NCBI RefSeq assembly: GCF_000242255.2 | Contig: NC_017033.1 | Location: forward strand, 2,615,110-2,679,109 | Reading direction: 5' to 3' | From: Frateuria aurantia DSM 6220 | GTDB taxonomy: Bacteria > Pseudomonadota > Gammaproteobacteria > Xanthomonadales > Rhodanobacteraceae | Length of the DNA: 64,000 bases | In this document: positions 19,995 through 29,287 of the stretch, piece after piece | How positions within the stretch are numbered: the stretch's first letter is position 1 | Layout of the letters: every line of letters starts with the position of its first letter | Position numbers and translations under genes: made by a program | Notes under the pieces: generated by a model | Told to the model about the DNA's origin: nothing | The model's database searches: none | Seen by the model: only the letters and a program-made list of their open reading frames with translations

Positions 19995-21065
19995 ATGAAC
20001 GCGATATCCGACTCTCGTACCTCCTGGCCGGTCCGCCTGGTCAAGTCGCTGGTGTCTCCAGCCCTGTTCGACTTCTGGTCGACACAGATCAATCCGCTCT
20101 GGACCTTCGAGCAGCCCCTGGCCCGGCTCATGACCCGCTCGAGAGCCAGCCGGGATGCCGTGACCCTGATAGTGAAACCGAACCGTCACTGGCATGGGAT
20201 GCGGGCCGGACAGCACGTGAACCTTGGCGTGGAAATCCAGGGGCGCCGGCTGGTACGCAGTTACAGCCCCACCCTTCTCGATGACGGCCATCTGGCGGTG
20301 ACCGTCAAGATGATGGAAGACGGTTGCGTCAGCCGCTATCTTGCACAGCAAGCACGTGTCGGCGAGATCTTCACGCTGACGCAGGCTTTTGGCGAGATGG
20401 TCTTGCCGGAACACCCCGGCGACCTTCTTCTGCTGGCCGCCGGCAGCGGCATTGCACCGATGCGCGCCCTGCTCCGTTCGCTCGCCAGCCGAGGCATGCC
20501 CGACAACGTCGACCTGCTCTACTGGGCGCGCCATCGCGACGAGCTCTGCTTCGTGGATGAACTGGATGCCTTGGCCGCTGCTCATCCCGGCCTGCGTGTG
20601 CGTTATCTGCTGACCCGCGAAGGCGATGCGCCGGATGCCCGTGTGGACGCCATCTCGCTGGAAGCGATTGCCTCGCTGGCCCAGCGTCGCGTGCTCGCCT
20701 GCGGTCCGAACGGCTTTGTGCAGGCAGCACGCATCCGCATGGGCGGACAGGTGGCAAGTTTCGATGCCGAAGCCTTCAGCAAGCCGACGAGAACCGACGG
20801 CGACGAGGGCGACGTCGAAGTCCAGCTCGCCGCCAGCGGCCGGACGCTTCGGCTTGCACGCGGACAGTCCCTGCTGGAGGGCCTCGAAGCCCAGGGGATT
20901 CACCCTCCGCATGGATGCCGCATGGGCATCTGCAACACCTGTGTCTGCGGCCGCCAGTCCGGCAGCACCCGCCATATCCTTACCGATGAGCTCAGCAGCG
21001 AACCTTCCTCACAGGTGCGCCTGTGCATCAGCGCGCCGAGCACCGACCTGATCCTGGACCTCTGA
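19995..21065 (+). CDS. desC: Ferredoxin reductase component of acyl-CoA desaturase (DesC-like)
   Basis: Electron-transfer protein of 356 residues feeding the adjacent desaturase. An FAD-binding domain (about 40-140; LVRSYSPT is the RxYS flavin motif) is followed by an NAD(P)H-binding domain (about 145-255; LLLLAAGSGIAPMRALLRSL) and a C-terminal plant-type 2Fe-2S ferredoxin (about 270-356; HGCRMGICNTCVCG, with the fourth Cys in VRLCIS). The ATG at 19995 lies just after the palindromic operator; a very long upstream in-frame opening is antisense to fabR and not real. desB follows after 7 bp, so the two are one operon. Confidence 0.92.
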   Translation: MNAISDSRTSWPVRLVKSLVSPALFDFWSTQINPLWTFEQPLARLMTRSRASRDAVTLIVKPNRHWHGMRAGQHVNLGVEIQGRRLVRSYSPTLLDDGHLAVTVKMMEDGCVSRYLAQQARVGEIFTLTQAFGEMVLPEHPGDLLLLAAGSGIAPMRALLRSLASRGMPDNVDLLYWARHRDELCFVDELDALAAAHPGLRVRYLLTREGDAPDARVDAISLEAIASLAQRRVLACGPNGFVQAARIRMGGQVASFDAEAFSKPTRTDGDEGDVEVQLAASGRTLRLARGQSLLEGLEAQGIHPPHGCRMGICNTCVCGRQSGSTRHILTDELSSEPSSQVRLCISAPSTDLILDL

Positions 21066-21072
21066 CAGCCCT

Positions 21073-22188
21073 ATGAGCCGTACCCGCAACCGCCCTCTTT
21101 CGTCCGACGAACTCAAGGCCTTCGGCGATGAGCTCGATGCCATCCGTGCCCGAGTGACCGCCGACATCGGTCTGAGTGATGCTCGCTATATCCGCCGCAT
21201 TGTCGCCGCGGTGCGCTGGTCCGGTGTCGCCGGACGCGCGCTGCTGTTTCTGGGAGCGTTCGTGCACGTCGTACTGGTCCCCGCGTGGATCACTGGCGTG
21301 ATTCTGCTCGCGTTGTCGAAGATCCTCGAGAACATGGAGGTCGGGCACAACGTCATGCACGGCCAGTACGACTGGATGAACGACCCCAGGCTCAACGGGC
21401 GCACGTACGAATGGGACATCGTCGCCACCAGCGACAACTGGCGCAAGACACACAACTTCCGGCACCACACCTATACCAACGTCCGCGGCATGGATGACGA
21501 TATCGGTTACGGCCTGCTGCGCATCTTTCCCGAACAGCGCTGGCGCCCGTTCTATCTGATGCAGCCGGCCATCGCCGTGGTGTTCATGCTGCTTTTCGAG
21601 TGGGGCGTGGCTATCCAGGACCTGCGGCTGGGGCGCTGGTTTGCCGGCAAGACATCGACGGCGGAGATCCGCGAAGCCTTCCGCCCGGTCCGCCGCAAGA
21701 TGGGACGCCAGCTGCTGAAAGATTACGTGGTGTTCCCGCTGCTGGCCGGCCCGTACTTCCTGCCCGTACTGCTGGGCAATATAGTGGCCAACGTGCTGCG
21801 CAGCATCTGGACCTTCGTGATCATCTTCTGCGGACACTTCACCGCCGATGCCGAGGTATTCCCTAAGCAATCGATCAGCGACGAATCACGCGGCCATTGG
21901 TATCTGCGCCAGTTGCGCGGCTCGTCGAATATCGCAGGCGGCAAGTTGTTCAACGTGCTTACCGGCAATCTCAGCCACCAGATCGAACATCACTTCTACC
22001 CCGACCTGCCCGCCAATCGCTATGCGGCCATCGCTGTCGAGGTAAAGCAGGTCTGCGCGCGCTATGGCCAGTCCTACAACACCGGCTCGCTGCCCAGACA
22101 GTTCGGTCAGGTGATCTGGCGCATCCTGCGCCATGCCTTCCCAAGCCACCCCGCCCTGCAGAACGAAGCCAAGGCAGGCGCGATCTGA
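21073..22188 (+). CDS. desB: Membrane acyl-CoA delta-9 desaturase (DesB-like)
   Basis: Integral membrane di-iron desaturase of 371 residues that introduces a double bond into saturated acyl chains, using electrons from DesC. All three histidine clusters are present: GHNVMHG, HNFRHH and HQIEHH, with hydrophobic pairs between them (about 55-85 and 165-230). Transcription with desC and divergence from fabR/desT match the Pseudomonas aeruginosa desT-desCB module, which adjusts membrane fluidity when exogenous saturated fatty acid enters. Confidence 0.93.
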   Translation: MSRTRNRPLSSDELKAFGDELDAIRARVTADIGLSDARYIRRIVAAVRWSGVAGRALLFLGAFVHVVLVPAWITGVILLALSKILENMEVGHNVMHGQYDWMNDPRLNGRTYEWDIVATSDNWRKTHNFRHHTYTNVRGMDDDIGYGLLRIFPEQRWRPFYLMQPAIAVVFMLLFEWGVAIQDLRLGRWFAGKTSTAEIREAFRPVRRKMGRQLLKDYVVFPLLAGPYFLPVLLGNIVANVLRSIWTFVIIFCGHFTADAEVFPKQSISDESRGHWYLRQLRGSSNIAGGKLFNVLTGNLSHQIEHHFYPDLPANRYAAIAVEVKQVCARYGQSYNTGSLPRQFGQVIWRILRHAFPSHPALQNEAKAGAI

Positions 22189-22401
22189 GATTGGTGCCAG
22201 CGGGCCATGGGCAGGCGATTGTCCCCTGGCCCGGGATAAGCCTCCGTGGAAAGGCCCGTAAATCGGGATAAAACTCGCGGGAGGTCTACGGAATCACTCC
22301 GGCACAGGCCTTCAGCAGGCGTTTGTCTGGCCAACCCGCCTTGCCCATCTAGCTCCGCTTTTGGCGACAGTTAAAAATGGGGTGATTACCGACCGAGTGC
22401 A

Positions 22402-22773
22402 TCAGCTCTCGTCCTTTCCCAGCAGGGATGCCAGCCTTTTTCGAGCGCAAATCTCCAGCATGGCCTCGCCGTAGGCTTCCTGCAAATCCTTCAACTGCCT
22501 CTCGTACTGCTCGCTTACATCCTAAGGCTTGGCTCGCAGTGCGTTCTCCATGCCGCGCTTGCCGTCCTCTACCCAGCTTTCAATCTCCGCCGGGGTAAGG
22601 TCGAACTGCCGGCTGGCCGCGGCCACCGTCGTCTTGCCCAGGATGATCTCAAGGACCAGTGCCGAGTCGCGCCCGGCGGCCCAACGCTTGATCTCTTCGT
22701 TGACGGGCACACCCGACTCAAGCTGCTTGAGGGCGGCCATGATCTGGCTTTCGGTAAATTTGTATTTGTGCAT
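22402..22773 (-). pseudogene. IS3-type transposase OrfA remnant, chimeric and stop-interrupted
   Basis: From the ATG at 22771-22773 the frame reads 83 codons to an in-frame TAG (22522-22524), then continues without shift to TGA at 22402-22404 (about 123 codons in all). The first 24 residues (KFTESQIMAALKQLESGVPV) are the N-terminus of one IS3 OrfA subgroup. The rest (EIKRWAAGRDSALVLEIILG, EIESWVEDGKRGMENALRA, then after the stop SEQYERQLKDLQEAYGEAML) belongs to another transposase-like helix-turn-helix family. I infer an old recombination between two elements followed by a nonsense mutation. No intact OrfB was found. Confidence 0.7.
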
Positions 22774-22969
22774 GTGGGTCTCCTGATCAAAGGATGACAG
22801 AAGCTTCTACATGTTACCGTCCAACTTCGGGAAGGCTTACACTATCAACTCATCAGGGAAATGCAGTGCTCAAAAAGCAACCAACTGACGAGCCATTAAA
22901 GCCAGATGTTAATTGCAAAAAATCTCGCATAAAGACTCCCCGCAATTATTTACCCCGGCCGCCTTCTCA

Positions 22970-23762
22970 TTACTGGTGAGGAGGGCCGCTGCTCCAGCGA
23001 GTCAACGGCAAAAATCTTAGCAAGCAAATCAATAGGGCGCACGTCGCGACAATGACACCCACCCAATCCATATGAAAATTAGTATCTACCGCAAACCGAT
23101 TAATCCACAATAGGTTGACGAGCAAGAAAGCATTGGAGACGGCATGTATGACTACTCTTTCGGCCCAATTATACCCCATATAAACAAGATAAGCCATTGC
23201 AGACTGAAAAAAAAACATCATAAAATTGATTGTTATAATGCATGATGACCAATGGAAGCAGGGCTGCAACAACCCCTGCAAAGTGGCCAAAAAATGGTGT
23301 TACAACCTTGTAAATAACACCCCTAACTAATTCCTCCCAAAGCGGGGCGGATATAAAGGCCCGGATTGCAAATGCTACCGGACCACCAACAGCTTCAATG
23401 ATTACAAGTTGAGTAAAGTTCAGCCCGCGCAAATCCCTAACTTCCGCCACAGGGATGGAAATATGGAGATAATTTGCAAAGCATAATTTCATTGCGCTAA
23501 AAACATATATGAAAAGATGACTGACCTCACTTATCAACACCCCAATAAGAAGTAGCCCAAGATACTTCTTCCTCACTCGTGGAATGCCAAAGTATAGTAA
23601 GCCAAAAATTATCAATGGTATATTTTGCTCAATTCCACTGAAGTCTTTTCGGCCAATATCAGTATATATGGCGGACACCAAGTACGACTCGATCACCATA
23701 AAAACAAAGAAGGCAAGATAGTGGGAATTACATCTCTTCATCCAATCCATGACACCACTCAT
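22970..23762 (-). pseudogene. CPBP-family intramembrane protease, split by a frameshift in a T9 run
   Basis: Two overlapping minus-strand frames together make one about 260-residue membrane protein of the CPBP (CAAX protease/bacteriocin-processing) family. The upstream frame carries motif 1, EELVRGVIYK, and the motif 2 region LPLVIMHYNNQFYDVFF. The downstream frame carries FFQSAMAYLVYMGYNWAERV and motif 3, VIHAVSNAFLLVN. They meet at nine consecutive T (plus-strand A run 23207-23215); eight T would restore one frame. It may be a decayed gene, a phase-variable gene, a frameshift-decoded gene or a sequencing error. Base composition is far more AT-rich than neighbours, indicating transfer. The start is uncertain (ATG at 23762 assumed). 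Neighbours are IS remnants only. Confidence 0.75.
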
Positions 23763-24042
23763 TATATTAATTAAGCAAATCAAGGGCGAGACAACTTAGT
23801 CGAATCCATATAAAGTAGGCGGGAATCGCACCTTAACTAGACCGATCGCGCAACCGGCGCGACTCCCTCAAAAAAATGAAGAACATCTTTACGCTGATGA
23901 CTTTAAATAATTTTGACTGCAATTAAAAAGGTCTCGTATGCCGGTGATTTTCAGAGCCAGGTAATACAATTGAAATATGCGGCGAATGCGCCCCCCATAA
24001 GTGAAATGGTGATTTTACATACCTGATTCGTGTTTAGAGGGG

Positions 24043-24070
24043 GGCGGTCTCAAGAATCAAGTGCAACACC
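24043..24070. repeat. IS30 element left terminal inverted repeat
   Basis: 28 bp, imperfectly complementary to 25104-25131 (21/28), conserved blocks CTCAAG, AAGTGCA and CACC. It overlaps the transposase stop codon. Confidence 0.8.
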
Positions 24071-25084
24071 AGACGACCATTTCGCCAATTCTTCAGCCAT
24101 CACCTCTTCTGGATTTCGCCATCCAAGCGTTTGACGGGGACAGCCGTTGAGCTGGCGGGCGATATCGTTAAGCATGGTTTGGCTGGGCTGCGACAGGTCG
24201 GTACCCTTGGGTAAAAACTGGCAGAGCAGCCCGTTGATGTTTTCATTGCTCCCGCGTTGCCATGAGGCATGTGGATCGCAAAACCATACATCGAGCTTCA
24301 GTCGCTTGCTCAGGTCAGCATGACAGGCCATCTCGCTGCCTCGATCGCAGGTCAGGCTTTGACGCAGAAAGGCCGGAGGCCTTTTCGTTTGCGGCGTAAA
24401 TCCCTCCATGGCATCAGCTGCAGTGCAGCCGTCCATTCGACATAAAATCACGAACCGGGTTTTGCGTTCGACCAAAGTGCCAATCGCTGATCGGTTGAAG
24501 GCCCCTTTGATGAAATCGCCTTCCCAATGCCCTGGTACGAGCCTGTGCTCGATGTCCTCCGGTCGATGCACAATGCGCAACGATTCCGGTACAAAGCTGG
24601 ATCCAGCCGCTGTCGTTCGGCGCATGCCGCGACTGGTTTTGGCCTGGCGAAGCGCCTGGATCATTCCTTGTTTGAGGGCGCCCCTTGGCTGGGCATAGAT
24701 GGTCGCGTAAATCGTTTCATGGCTGACCAGGCCGGGGCGCGTATCGCTAGGCAGGTATCGTAGTCTGGAAGCAATCTGCTGAGGTGACCAGCGAAAATAC
24801 ATCAGACGATCATGCACGAACTGATAAAGCGGGCTGCCACCTTGCAGCCGCGGCTTGCGTCGACAGCGCTGGCGCCTTTGATAATAGGCTTGGCCTGCTG
24901 CCGTGGCGTTATACGGATCAGATGCTGAGCAGCATCCTGCTCGAGTCAGCTCGCGACTGATGGTAGCGGCGGAGCGCTGAGTCCGCCGAGCAATCTCGCG
25001 CAGGCTGGTGCCGTTCTGACATTCGATCATGATGACGGCCCGCTCTTCTGGGCTCAAATGCTGGTAAGTGCGTTTGCTGGACAT
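24050..25084 (-). CDS. IS30-family transposase
   Basis: Full-length 344-residue DDE transposase. The N-terminal helix-turn-helix region (HLSPEERAVIMIECQNGTSLRE is quoted only as SPEERAVIMIE and SLREIARRTQRSAATISREL) binds the ends. The catalytic core has HWEGDFIKG (first Asp), TCDRGSEMA (second Asp) and the GSNENINGLLCQFLPKGTDL region with Glu, the C-terminal signature of IS30. The frame is intact, so the element may still move. The start is the ATG at 25082-25084. Confidence 0.95.
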   Translation of the reverse strand: MSSKRTYQHLSPEERAVIMIECQNGTSLREIARRTQRSAATISRELTRAGCCSASDPYNATAAGQAYYQRRQRCRRKPRLQGGSPLYQFVHDRLMYFRWSPQQIASRLRYLPSDTRPGLVSHETIYATIYAQPRGALKQGMIQALRQAKTSRGMRRTTAAGSSFVPESLRIVHRPEDIEHRLVPGHWEGDFIKGAFNRSAIGTLVERKTRFVILCRMDGCTAADAMEGFTPQTKRPPAFLRQSLTCDRGSEMACHADLSKRLKLDVWFCDPHASWQRGSNENINGLLCQFLPKGTDLSQPSQTMLNDIARQLNGCPRQTLGWRNPEEVMAEELAKWSSGVALDS

Positions 25085-25103
25085 GGCAACACCCGAGTAT
25101 GAG

Positions 25104-25131
25104 GGTGCTGCACTTCAAACTTGAGCTCACC
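25104..25131. repeat. IS30 element right terminal inverted repeat
   Basis: 28 bp, upstream of the transposase start; partner of 24043-24070. Confidence 0.8.
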
Positions 25132-25252
25132 CTATCTTGGCCAGACCAGCCGGGCATTCAATGACTGGATGCATAAGCTCGCCGCACGCGTATCGAGACT
25201 TCAAGGTCAGTTGGGAGCAGTCCCGACCAAACAAAAACAGCGAGAACCGTGA
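25132..25252 (+). other. Possible 3' remnant of a gene interrupted by the IS30 element
   Basis: Directly outside the right end of the element an open frame on the plus strand reads ...SRAFNDWMHKLAARVSRLQ and continues to GAVPTKQKQREP before a TGA at 25250-25252, followed by a hairpin. It has no start of its own and the family is not recognised, so it may be the tail of a disrupted gene or chance. Confidence 0.25.
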
Positions 25253-25268
25253 GGCACCCGCTGTTTTT
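25233..25268 (+). terminator. Terminator-like hairpin
   Basis: A 10-bp inverted repeat AAAAACAGCG (25233-25242) / CGCTGTTTTT (25259-25268), whose right arm ends in five T on the plus strand. Together with the preceding open frame it looks like the 3' end of a transcription unit. Confidence 0.6.
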
Positions 25269-25327
25269 GCATTTGAGCCCGCCACCTCGAAAAGCCAGTA
25301 ATGGCTATCGACGCTTGCATAGCTCGC

Positions 25328-25349
25328 TTGCGTGTTAGTTGCGTGTTAG
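25328..25349. repeat. 11-bp perfect tandem repeat
   Basis: TTGCGTGTTAG occurs twice head to tail between the IS30 element and the tRNA-Val terminator. Function unknown; it could be a trace of a past integration near the tRNA gene. Confidence 0.5.
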
Positions 25350-25389
25350 AAAAGCACTTGGGCCGCCCCTAAGTACAGCCCAAGTGCTT
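25349..25389 (-). terminator. Terminator of tRNA-Val
   Basis: Read on the minus strand, a perfect 12-bp stem (25378-25389 pairing with 25352-25363) ends in four T and then a pyrimidine-rich stretch, 9 bases past the tRNA 3' end. Confidence 0.85.
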
Positions 25390-25397
25390 GTTTATAT

Positions 25398-25477
<80 letters not shown>

Positions 25478-25624
25478 GTTGTCTTGACCTTCGTTTCGAA
25501 GGCTTCGTCGCCGGGGAGATGAGAAGTATAGGTATGCCCCAGGGGCTTGGCAAGCTTTTTTCGAAACTTTTTTATCTTTTTCTGCAAAAGCAAGAAGTAA
25601 CTTATAAATAACAATAGGTTACCG

Positions 25625-27655
25625 TCATGCCAAGGACTGGTCCCGCAACTGCTGGATCTGGTCGCGGACACGGGCGGCAGCTTCGAATTCCAGATCCTGG
25701 GCGTGGCGATACATCTGCTCCTCCAATTTCTTGATGGCCGCCGCCTGCTGCCCGGGTGACAAGGCACGGTAGTTGGCGGGCGTCTCGGCCACGGCGGCCT
25801 GTTTGCCGGCCCGGCCACGCCCGGCCTTGTCGCCGCGCACAGCTGCGGTGCTGCGTGCGCCCTCCATGATGTCGGCGACACGACGCACGACCGAGGTCGG
25901 GGTAATGCCGTGTTCGGCGTTGTACGCCTCCTGCTTCTCGCGCCGTCGCCGGGTCTCGTCGATGGCCGCCTGCATCGAGCGGGTGATCCTGTCGCCGTAG
26001 AGGATGGCCTTGCCGCGCTGATTGCGCGCCGCGCGACCGATGGTCTGGATCAGCGAGCCGGTGGAGCGCAGAAAGCCTTCCTTGTCGGCATCCAGGATCG
26101 CGACCAGCGAGACCTCCGGCATGTCCAGTCCTTCGCGCAGCAGGTTGATGCCGACCAGCACATCGAATTCGCCCAGACGCAGGTCGCGGATGATTTCGGT
26201 GCGTTCCACGGTCTCGATGTCGGAGTGCAGGTATCGAACCTTGATATCGTGCTCGGTCAGATATTCGGTGAGATTTTCGGCCATCCGCTTGGTCAGGGTC
26301 GTCACCAGCACGCGATCACCGATGGCGATCCGCTTGCGGGCCTCGCACAGCAGATCGTCGACCTGGGTGCCGACGGGGCGTACTTCGACCTCGGGATCCA
26401 GCAGACCGGTCGGCCGCACCACCAGTTCGACAATGGCGTCACCGGATTTCTCCAGTTCGTATTTGGCCGGGGTTGCCGAGACATAGATGCTGCGCGGCGC
26501 CCGCTGCTCCCATTCCTCGAATTTCAGTGGACGATTGTCCATCGCGGATGGCAGCCGGAAGCCGAAGTTGACCAGATTTTCCTTGCGCGAGCGGTCGCCT
26601 TTGTACATGGCGCCGAGCTGGGGAATGGTGACATGCGATTCGTCGACTACCAGCAAGGCGTCGGCCGGCAGATAGTCGAACAAGGTCGGCGGCGGGTCGC
26701 CCGGCGCGCTCTGGGTCATGTGTCGAGAATAGTTTTCGATGCCCTGGCAGTAGCCCACCTCGGCCATCATCTCCAGATCGAAGCGGGTCCGCTGCTCCAG
26801 TCGCTGGGCTTCGACCAGCTTGTCTTCTGCCCGCAGGACTTCCAGCCGTTCTTTCAATTCGACCTTGATGGTGTCCATCGCCCTCAGCACGCTCTCGCGG
26901 GTGCTGGCGTAATGGGTTCTGGGGTAGACCGTATAGCGCGGAATCCGGTGCATGACCTCGCCGGTCAGCGGATCGAACAGTGCCAGATTCTCGATCTCGC
27001 CGTCGAACAGTTCGATCCGCAAGGCTTCCATTTCCGATTCGGCCGGAAACACGTCGATGACCTCGCCGCGGACCCGATAGGTGCCGCGCCGCAGCTCCAT
27101 ATCGTTGCGCGTGAATTGCAGTTCAGTCAGATGACGGATCAGCTGGCGTTGGTCGATGCGTTCGCCGCGAGCCAGAATCAAACGCAGCGAGAGATAGTCC
27201 TCGGGATCGCCCAGGCCGTAGATCGCCGAGACCGTGGCCACGATCAACGCATCCTTGCGGGACAGCAGGGCCTTGGTCGCCGCCAGCCGCATCTGCTCGA
27301 TATGATCGTTGATCGCGGCATCTTTCTCGATAAAGGTATCGGAGGCCACCACATAGGCTTCGGGTTGGTAGTAGTCGTAATAGCTGACGAAGTATTCCAC
27401 CGCATTGTGCGGAAAGAACTCCTTGAACTCGCCGTACAGCTGGGCCGCCAGAGTCTTGTTCGGCGCCAGCACGATGGTGGGTCGCTGCACCTGCTCCACG
27501 ACATTGGCGATGGTGAAGGTCTTGCCCGAGCCGGTGACGCCCAGCAGGGTCTGGGCCGCCAGTCCGTGCTCGAAGCCCTCGGCCAGACGCTTGATCGCCT
27601 CGGGTTGGTCACCGGAGGGCTGATAGGGGGAGACAAGCTGGAATCGGTCGCTCAT
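25625..27655 (-). CDS. uvrB: Excinuclease ABC subunit B
   Basis: DNA damage-verifying helicase of nucleotide excision repair; receives DNA from UvrA and recruits UvrC. The 676-residue product has Walker [11 protein letters not shown], the beta-hairpin region ([12 protein letters not shown]), helicase motifs [10 protein letters not shown] and SATPAKYE, the C-terminal helicase half ([28 protein letters not shown]) and the UVR domain at the end that binds UvrC. The ATG at 27653-27655 ([11 protein letters not shown]) follows a GGAG; the longer frame upstream is rejected. No SOS box was identified. Confidence 0.98.
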   Translation of the reverse strand: MSDRFQLVSPYQPSGDQPEAIKRLAEGFEHGLAAQTLLGVTGSGKTFTIANVVEQVQRPTIVLAPNKTLAAQLYGEFKEFFPHNAVEYFVSYYDYYQPEAYVVASDTFIEKDAAINDHIEQMRLAATKALLSRKDALIVATVSAIYGLGDPEDYLSLRLILARGERIDQRQLIRHLTELQFTRNDMELRRGTYRVRGEVIDVFPAESEMEALRIELFDGEIENLALFDPLTGEVMHRIPRYTVYPRTHYASTRESVLRAMDTIKVELKERLEVLRAEDKLVEAQRLEQRTRFDLEMMAEVGYCQGIENYSRHMTQSAPGDPPPTLFDYLPADALLVVDESHVTIPQLGAMYKGDRSRKENLVNFGFRLPSAMDNRPLKFEEWEQRAPRSIYVSATPAKYELEKSGDAIVELVVRPTGLLDPEVEVRPVGTQVDDLLCEARKRIAIGDRVLVTTLTKRMAENLTEYLTEHDIKVRYLHSDIETVERTEIIRDLRLGEFDVLVGINLLREGLDMPEVSLVAILDADKEGFLRSTGSLIQTIGRAARNQRGKAILYGDRITRSMQAAIDETRRRREKQEAYNAEHGITPTSVVRRVADIMEGARSTAAVRGDKAGRGRAGKQAAVAETPANYRALSPGQQAAAIKKLEEQMYRHAQDLEFEAAARVRDQIQQLRDQSLA

Positions 27656-27809
27656 GTCTCCATGGTGCGGGCGATTCCCCGGCTTTGAAAGGGGGAAATG
27701 ACTGACATGACACTCAGCGGCCGGCCGGATGGCCCGCCGGGCCGATACCGACGGTCTTCTCGATGCCCCTGTCGCAGACTGGATTCCGCTCGCTGTACGA
27801 GGCCAGGCC

Positions 27810-28328
27810 ATGAGGCAGCACGCCGGCCATACCCTGATCGAACTGCTGATGGTCATGCTGGTCGCGGCCGTGCTGACCGGCGTGGCCTTGCCGGGACTGG
27901 GCCCGCTGCTGCATCGCCATCGCCTGCAGCACGCCTGCGAGGCCTTGCTGCACTCGGCCTACTACGCCCGCAGTCAGGCCATCAGCCTGGGCCGCAGCAC
28001 CTGGCTGTGTCCCAGCCGGGATCATGCCCACTGCGAGGCGGCAACGCAGTGGCAGCACGGCTGGCTGGTGATGACCGCCGCGCCGTCGATCGACACCCCG
28101 GTGGTGCTTCGCGAGCAGGCCAGCCTGGAACCGCTGCATATCCACAGCAGCCAGGGGCGGCTGCGTTTGCGATTTCAGGCTGACGGCCATGCCGAGGGCA
28201 GCAATCTGACCTGGACCGTATGCAGCGAACAGCGGCCGCAGGACCAGGCCCGGGTGATCGTGGCCCGCAGCGGGCGGGTGCGGGTCGAGCCGCGCGCCGC
28301 AAAACCCTACCCGACCTGCCCGCCCTGA
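27810..28328 (+). CDS. Type IV pseudopilin, FimT/GspH-like
   Basis: Prepilin of 172 residues. The short leader MRQHAG is followed by [20 protein letters not shown], giving the prepilin-peptidase cut after Gly6 and Glu at mature position 5. The globular part has the FimT/GspH look ([17 protein letters not shown] early, a late Gly/Arg-rich strand) with three later cysteines that could form a disulphide. Such minor pilins prime type IV pilus or type II secretion pseudopilus assembly. GAGG lies 7 bases before the ATG. No other pilus gene is nearby. Its stop abuts the stop of the convergent next gene. Confidence 0.85.
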   Translation: MRQHAGHTLIELLMVMLVAAVLTGVALPGLGPLLHRHRLQHACEALLHSAYYARSQAISLGRSTWLCPSRDHAHCEAATQWQHGWLVMTAAPSIDTPVVLREQASLEPLHIHSSQGRLRLRFQADGHAEGSNLTWTVCSEQRPQDQARVIVARSGRVRVEPRAAKPYPTCPP

Positions 28329-29147
28329 TCAGCTTCGGGCAAAGGCCGCCGCCCGCTCGACCAGCTCCGGCTCGGGACGCACGCCGGTATACAGCACGAA
28401 CTGCTCCAGCGCCTGGATCGCGATGACCTCGGCGCCGGTGATGACCCGCTTGTGCAACTGTCGGCCCAGCTTGATCAGCGGCGTCTCCGAAGGAATCGCG
28501 ACCACGTCGAAGACGGTATGGGCGGTACCGACCAGGTCCTGCTGAAAGGCCAGATCGTCGGCCTCGGGGCCACCGGCCATGCCGATAGGAGTGACATTGA
28601 CCACCATGTCCACCCGCAGGTCACGGGTGTCGGCCATCCACTCGTAGCCACAGCCTTGCGCCAGCTGCAGCCCCGCCCGTTCATTGCGTGCCACGATGAA
28701 ACCCTGCTTGAAACCCGCATCACGCAAGGCATAGGCCACGGCCTTGGCCATGCCGCCGCTGCCGCGCAACGCGAACACGCTGTCGGTCGGCACGGCGTGG
28801 CTGGCGAGCAGGCGCGAGACGGCGATGTAGTCGGTGTTGTAGGCCTTCAGATGGCCTTCGGTATTGACGATGGTATTGACCGAATCAATCGCCTTGGCCG
28901 ACGGATCCAGTTCATCCAGATAGTCGATGCAGGCTTCCTTGAAGGGCATCGAGACGGCGCAGCCGCGAATGCCCAGAGCCCGCACGCCGCCTACGGCCGC
29001 CCCGATATCCTCGGTAGTGAAAGCCTTGTAGATGTAGTTGAGGCCGAGTTGCTCATACAGGTAATTGTGGAAGCGGGTGCCGAAATTGCCGGGGCGCCCG
29101 GACAGGGACATGCAAAGCCGGGTGTCTTTGTTGATCGTGATCGACAT
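28329..29147 (-). CDS. Shikimate 5-dehydrogenase-like protein, HI_0607 (SDH-L) family
   Basis: A 272-residue paralogue of AroE that closely follows Haemophilus HI_0607 (INKDTRLCMSLSGRPGNFG, KAFTTEDIGAAVGGVRALGI). The catalytic Lys of the family lies in AVSMPFKE and the partner Asp in NTDY; the cofactor loop is GSGGMAKAV and NVTPIGM follows. HI_0607-type enzymes oxidise shikimate slowly, and their physiological substrate is unsettled. A main aroE would be expected elsewhere. The start at 29147 (MSITINKD) follows GAGAG. It is convergent with the pseudopilin gene with no base between the two stop codons. Confidence 0.88.
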   Translation of the reverse strand: MSITINKDTRLCMSLSGRPGNFGTRFHNYLYEQLGLNYIYKAFTTEDIGAAVGGVRALGIRGCAVSMPFKEACIDYLDELDPSAKAIDSVNTIVNTEGHLKAYNTDYIAVSRLLASHAVPTDSVFALRGSGGMAKAVAYALRDAGFKQGFIVARNERAGLQLAQGCGYEWMADTRDLRVDMVVNVTPIGMAGGPEADDLAFQQDLVGTAHTVFDVVAIPSETPLIKLGRQLHKRVITGAEVIAIQALEQFVLYTGVRPEPELVERAAAFARS

Positions 29148-29287
29148 CGTTAGCTCTCGCTGTGAACAAGACGGAACGGGGCCGAAGCCCTGTATTCCGC
29201 AAGCATAAAGGAATGCCCTGCGGCATACCGCCCCTGTCGCGATGCCGGCCGACTTACCCGTTGAAGTGGATACTGGCATGCTGGGTC

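Larger units (their letters stand above)
24043..25131 (-). mobile_element. IS30-family insertion sequence
   Basis: About 1.09 kb, bounded by 28-bp imperfect inverted repeats (24043-24070 and 25104-25131; 21 of 28 positions match) and filled by one transposase gene whose stop codon lies inside the left repeat. The outer boundary may extend one base on each side. It separates an AT-rich segment on the left from G+C-richer sequence on the right. I could not identify a target duplication, which is only 2-3 bp in this family. Confidence 0.88.

Noticed and set aside
23784-24042. Short peptides upstream of the CPBP gene considered as a bacteriocin precursor
   Set aside because: Only frames of about 15-18 codons without SD or a leader motif are present.
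25328-25349. Tandem 11-bp repeat considered as a phage attachment site
   Set aside because: It does not match the 3' end of the adjacent tRNA-Val and no integrase gene is present.
25910-27688. 592-codon open frame opposite uvrB
   Set aside because: Antisense shadow; composition typical of reversed coding sequence.
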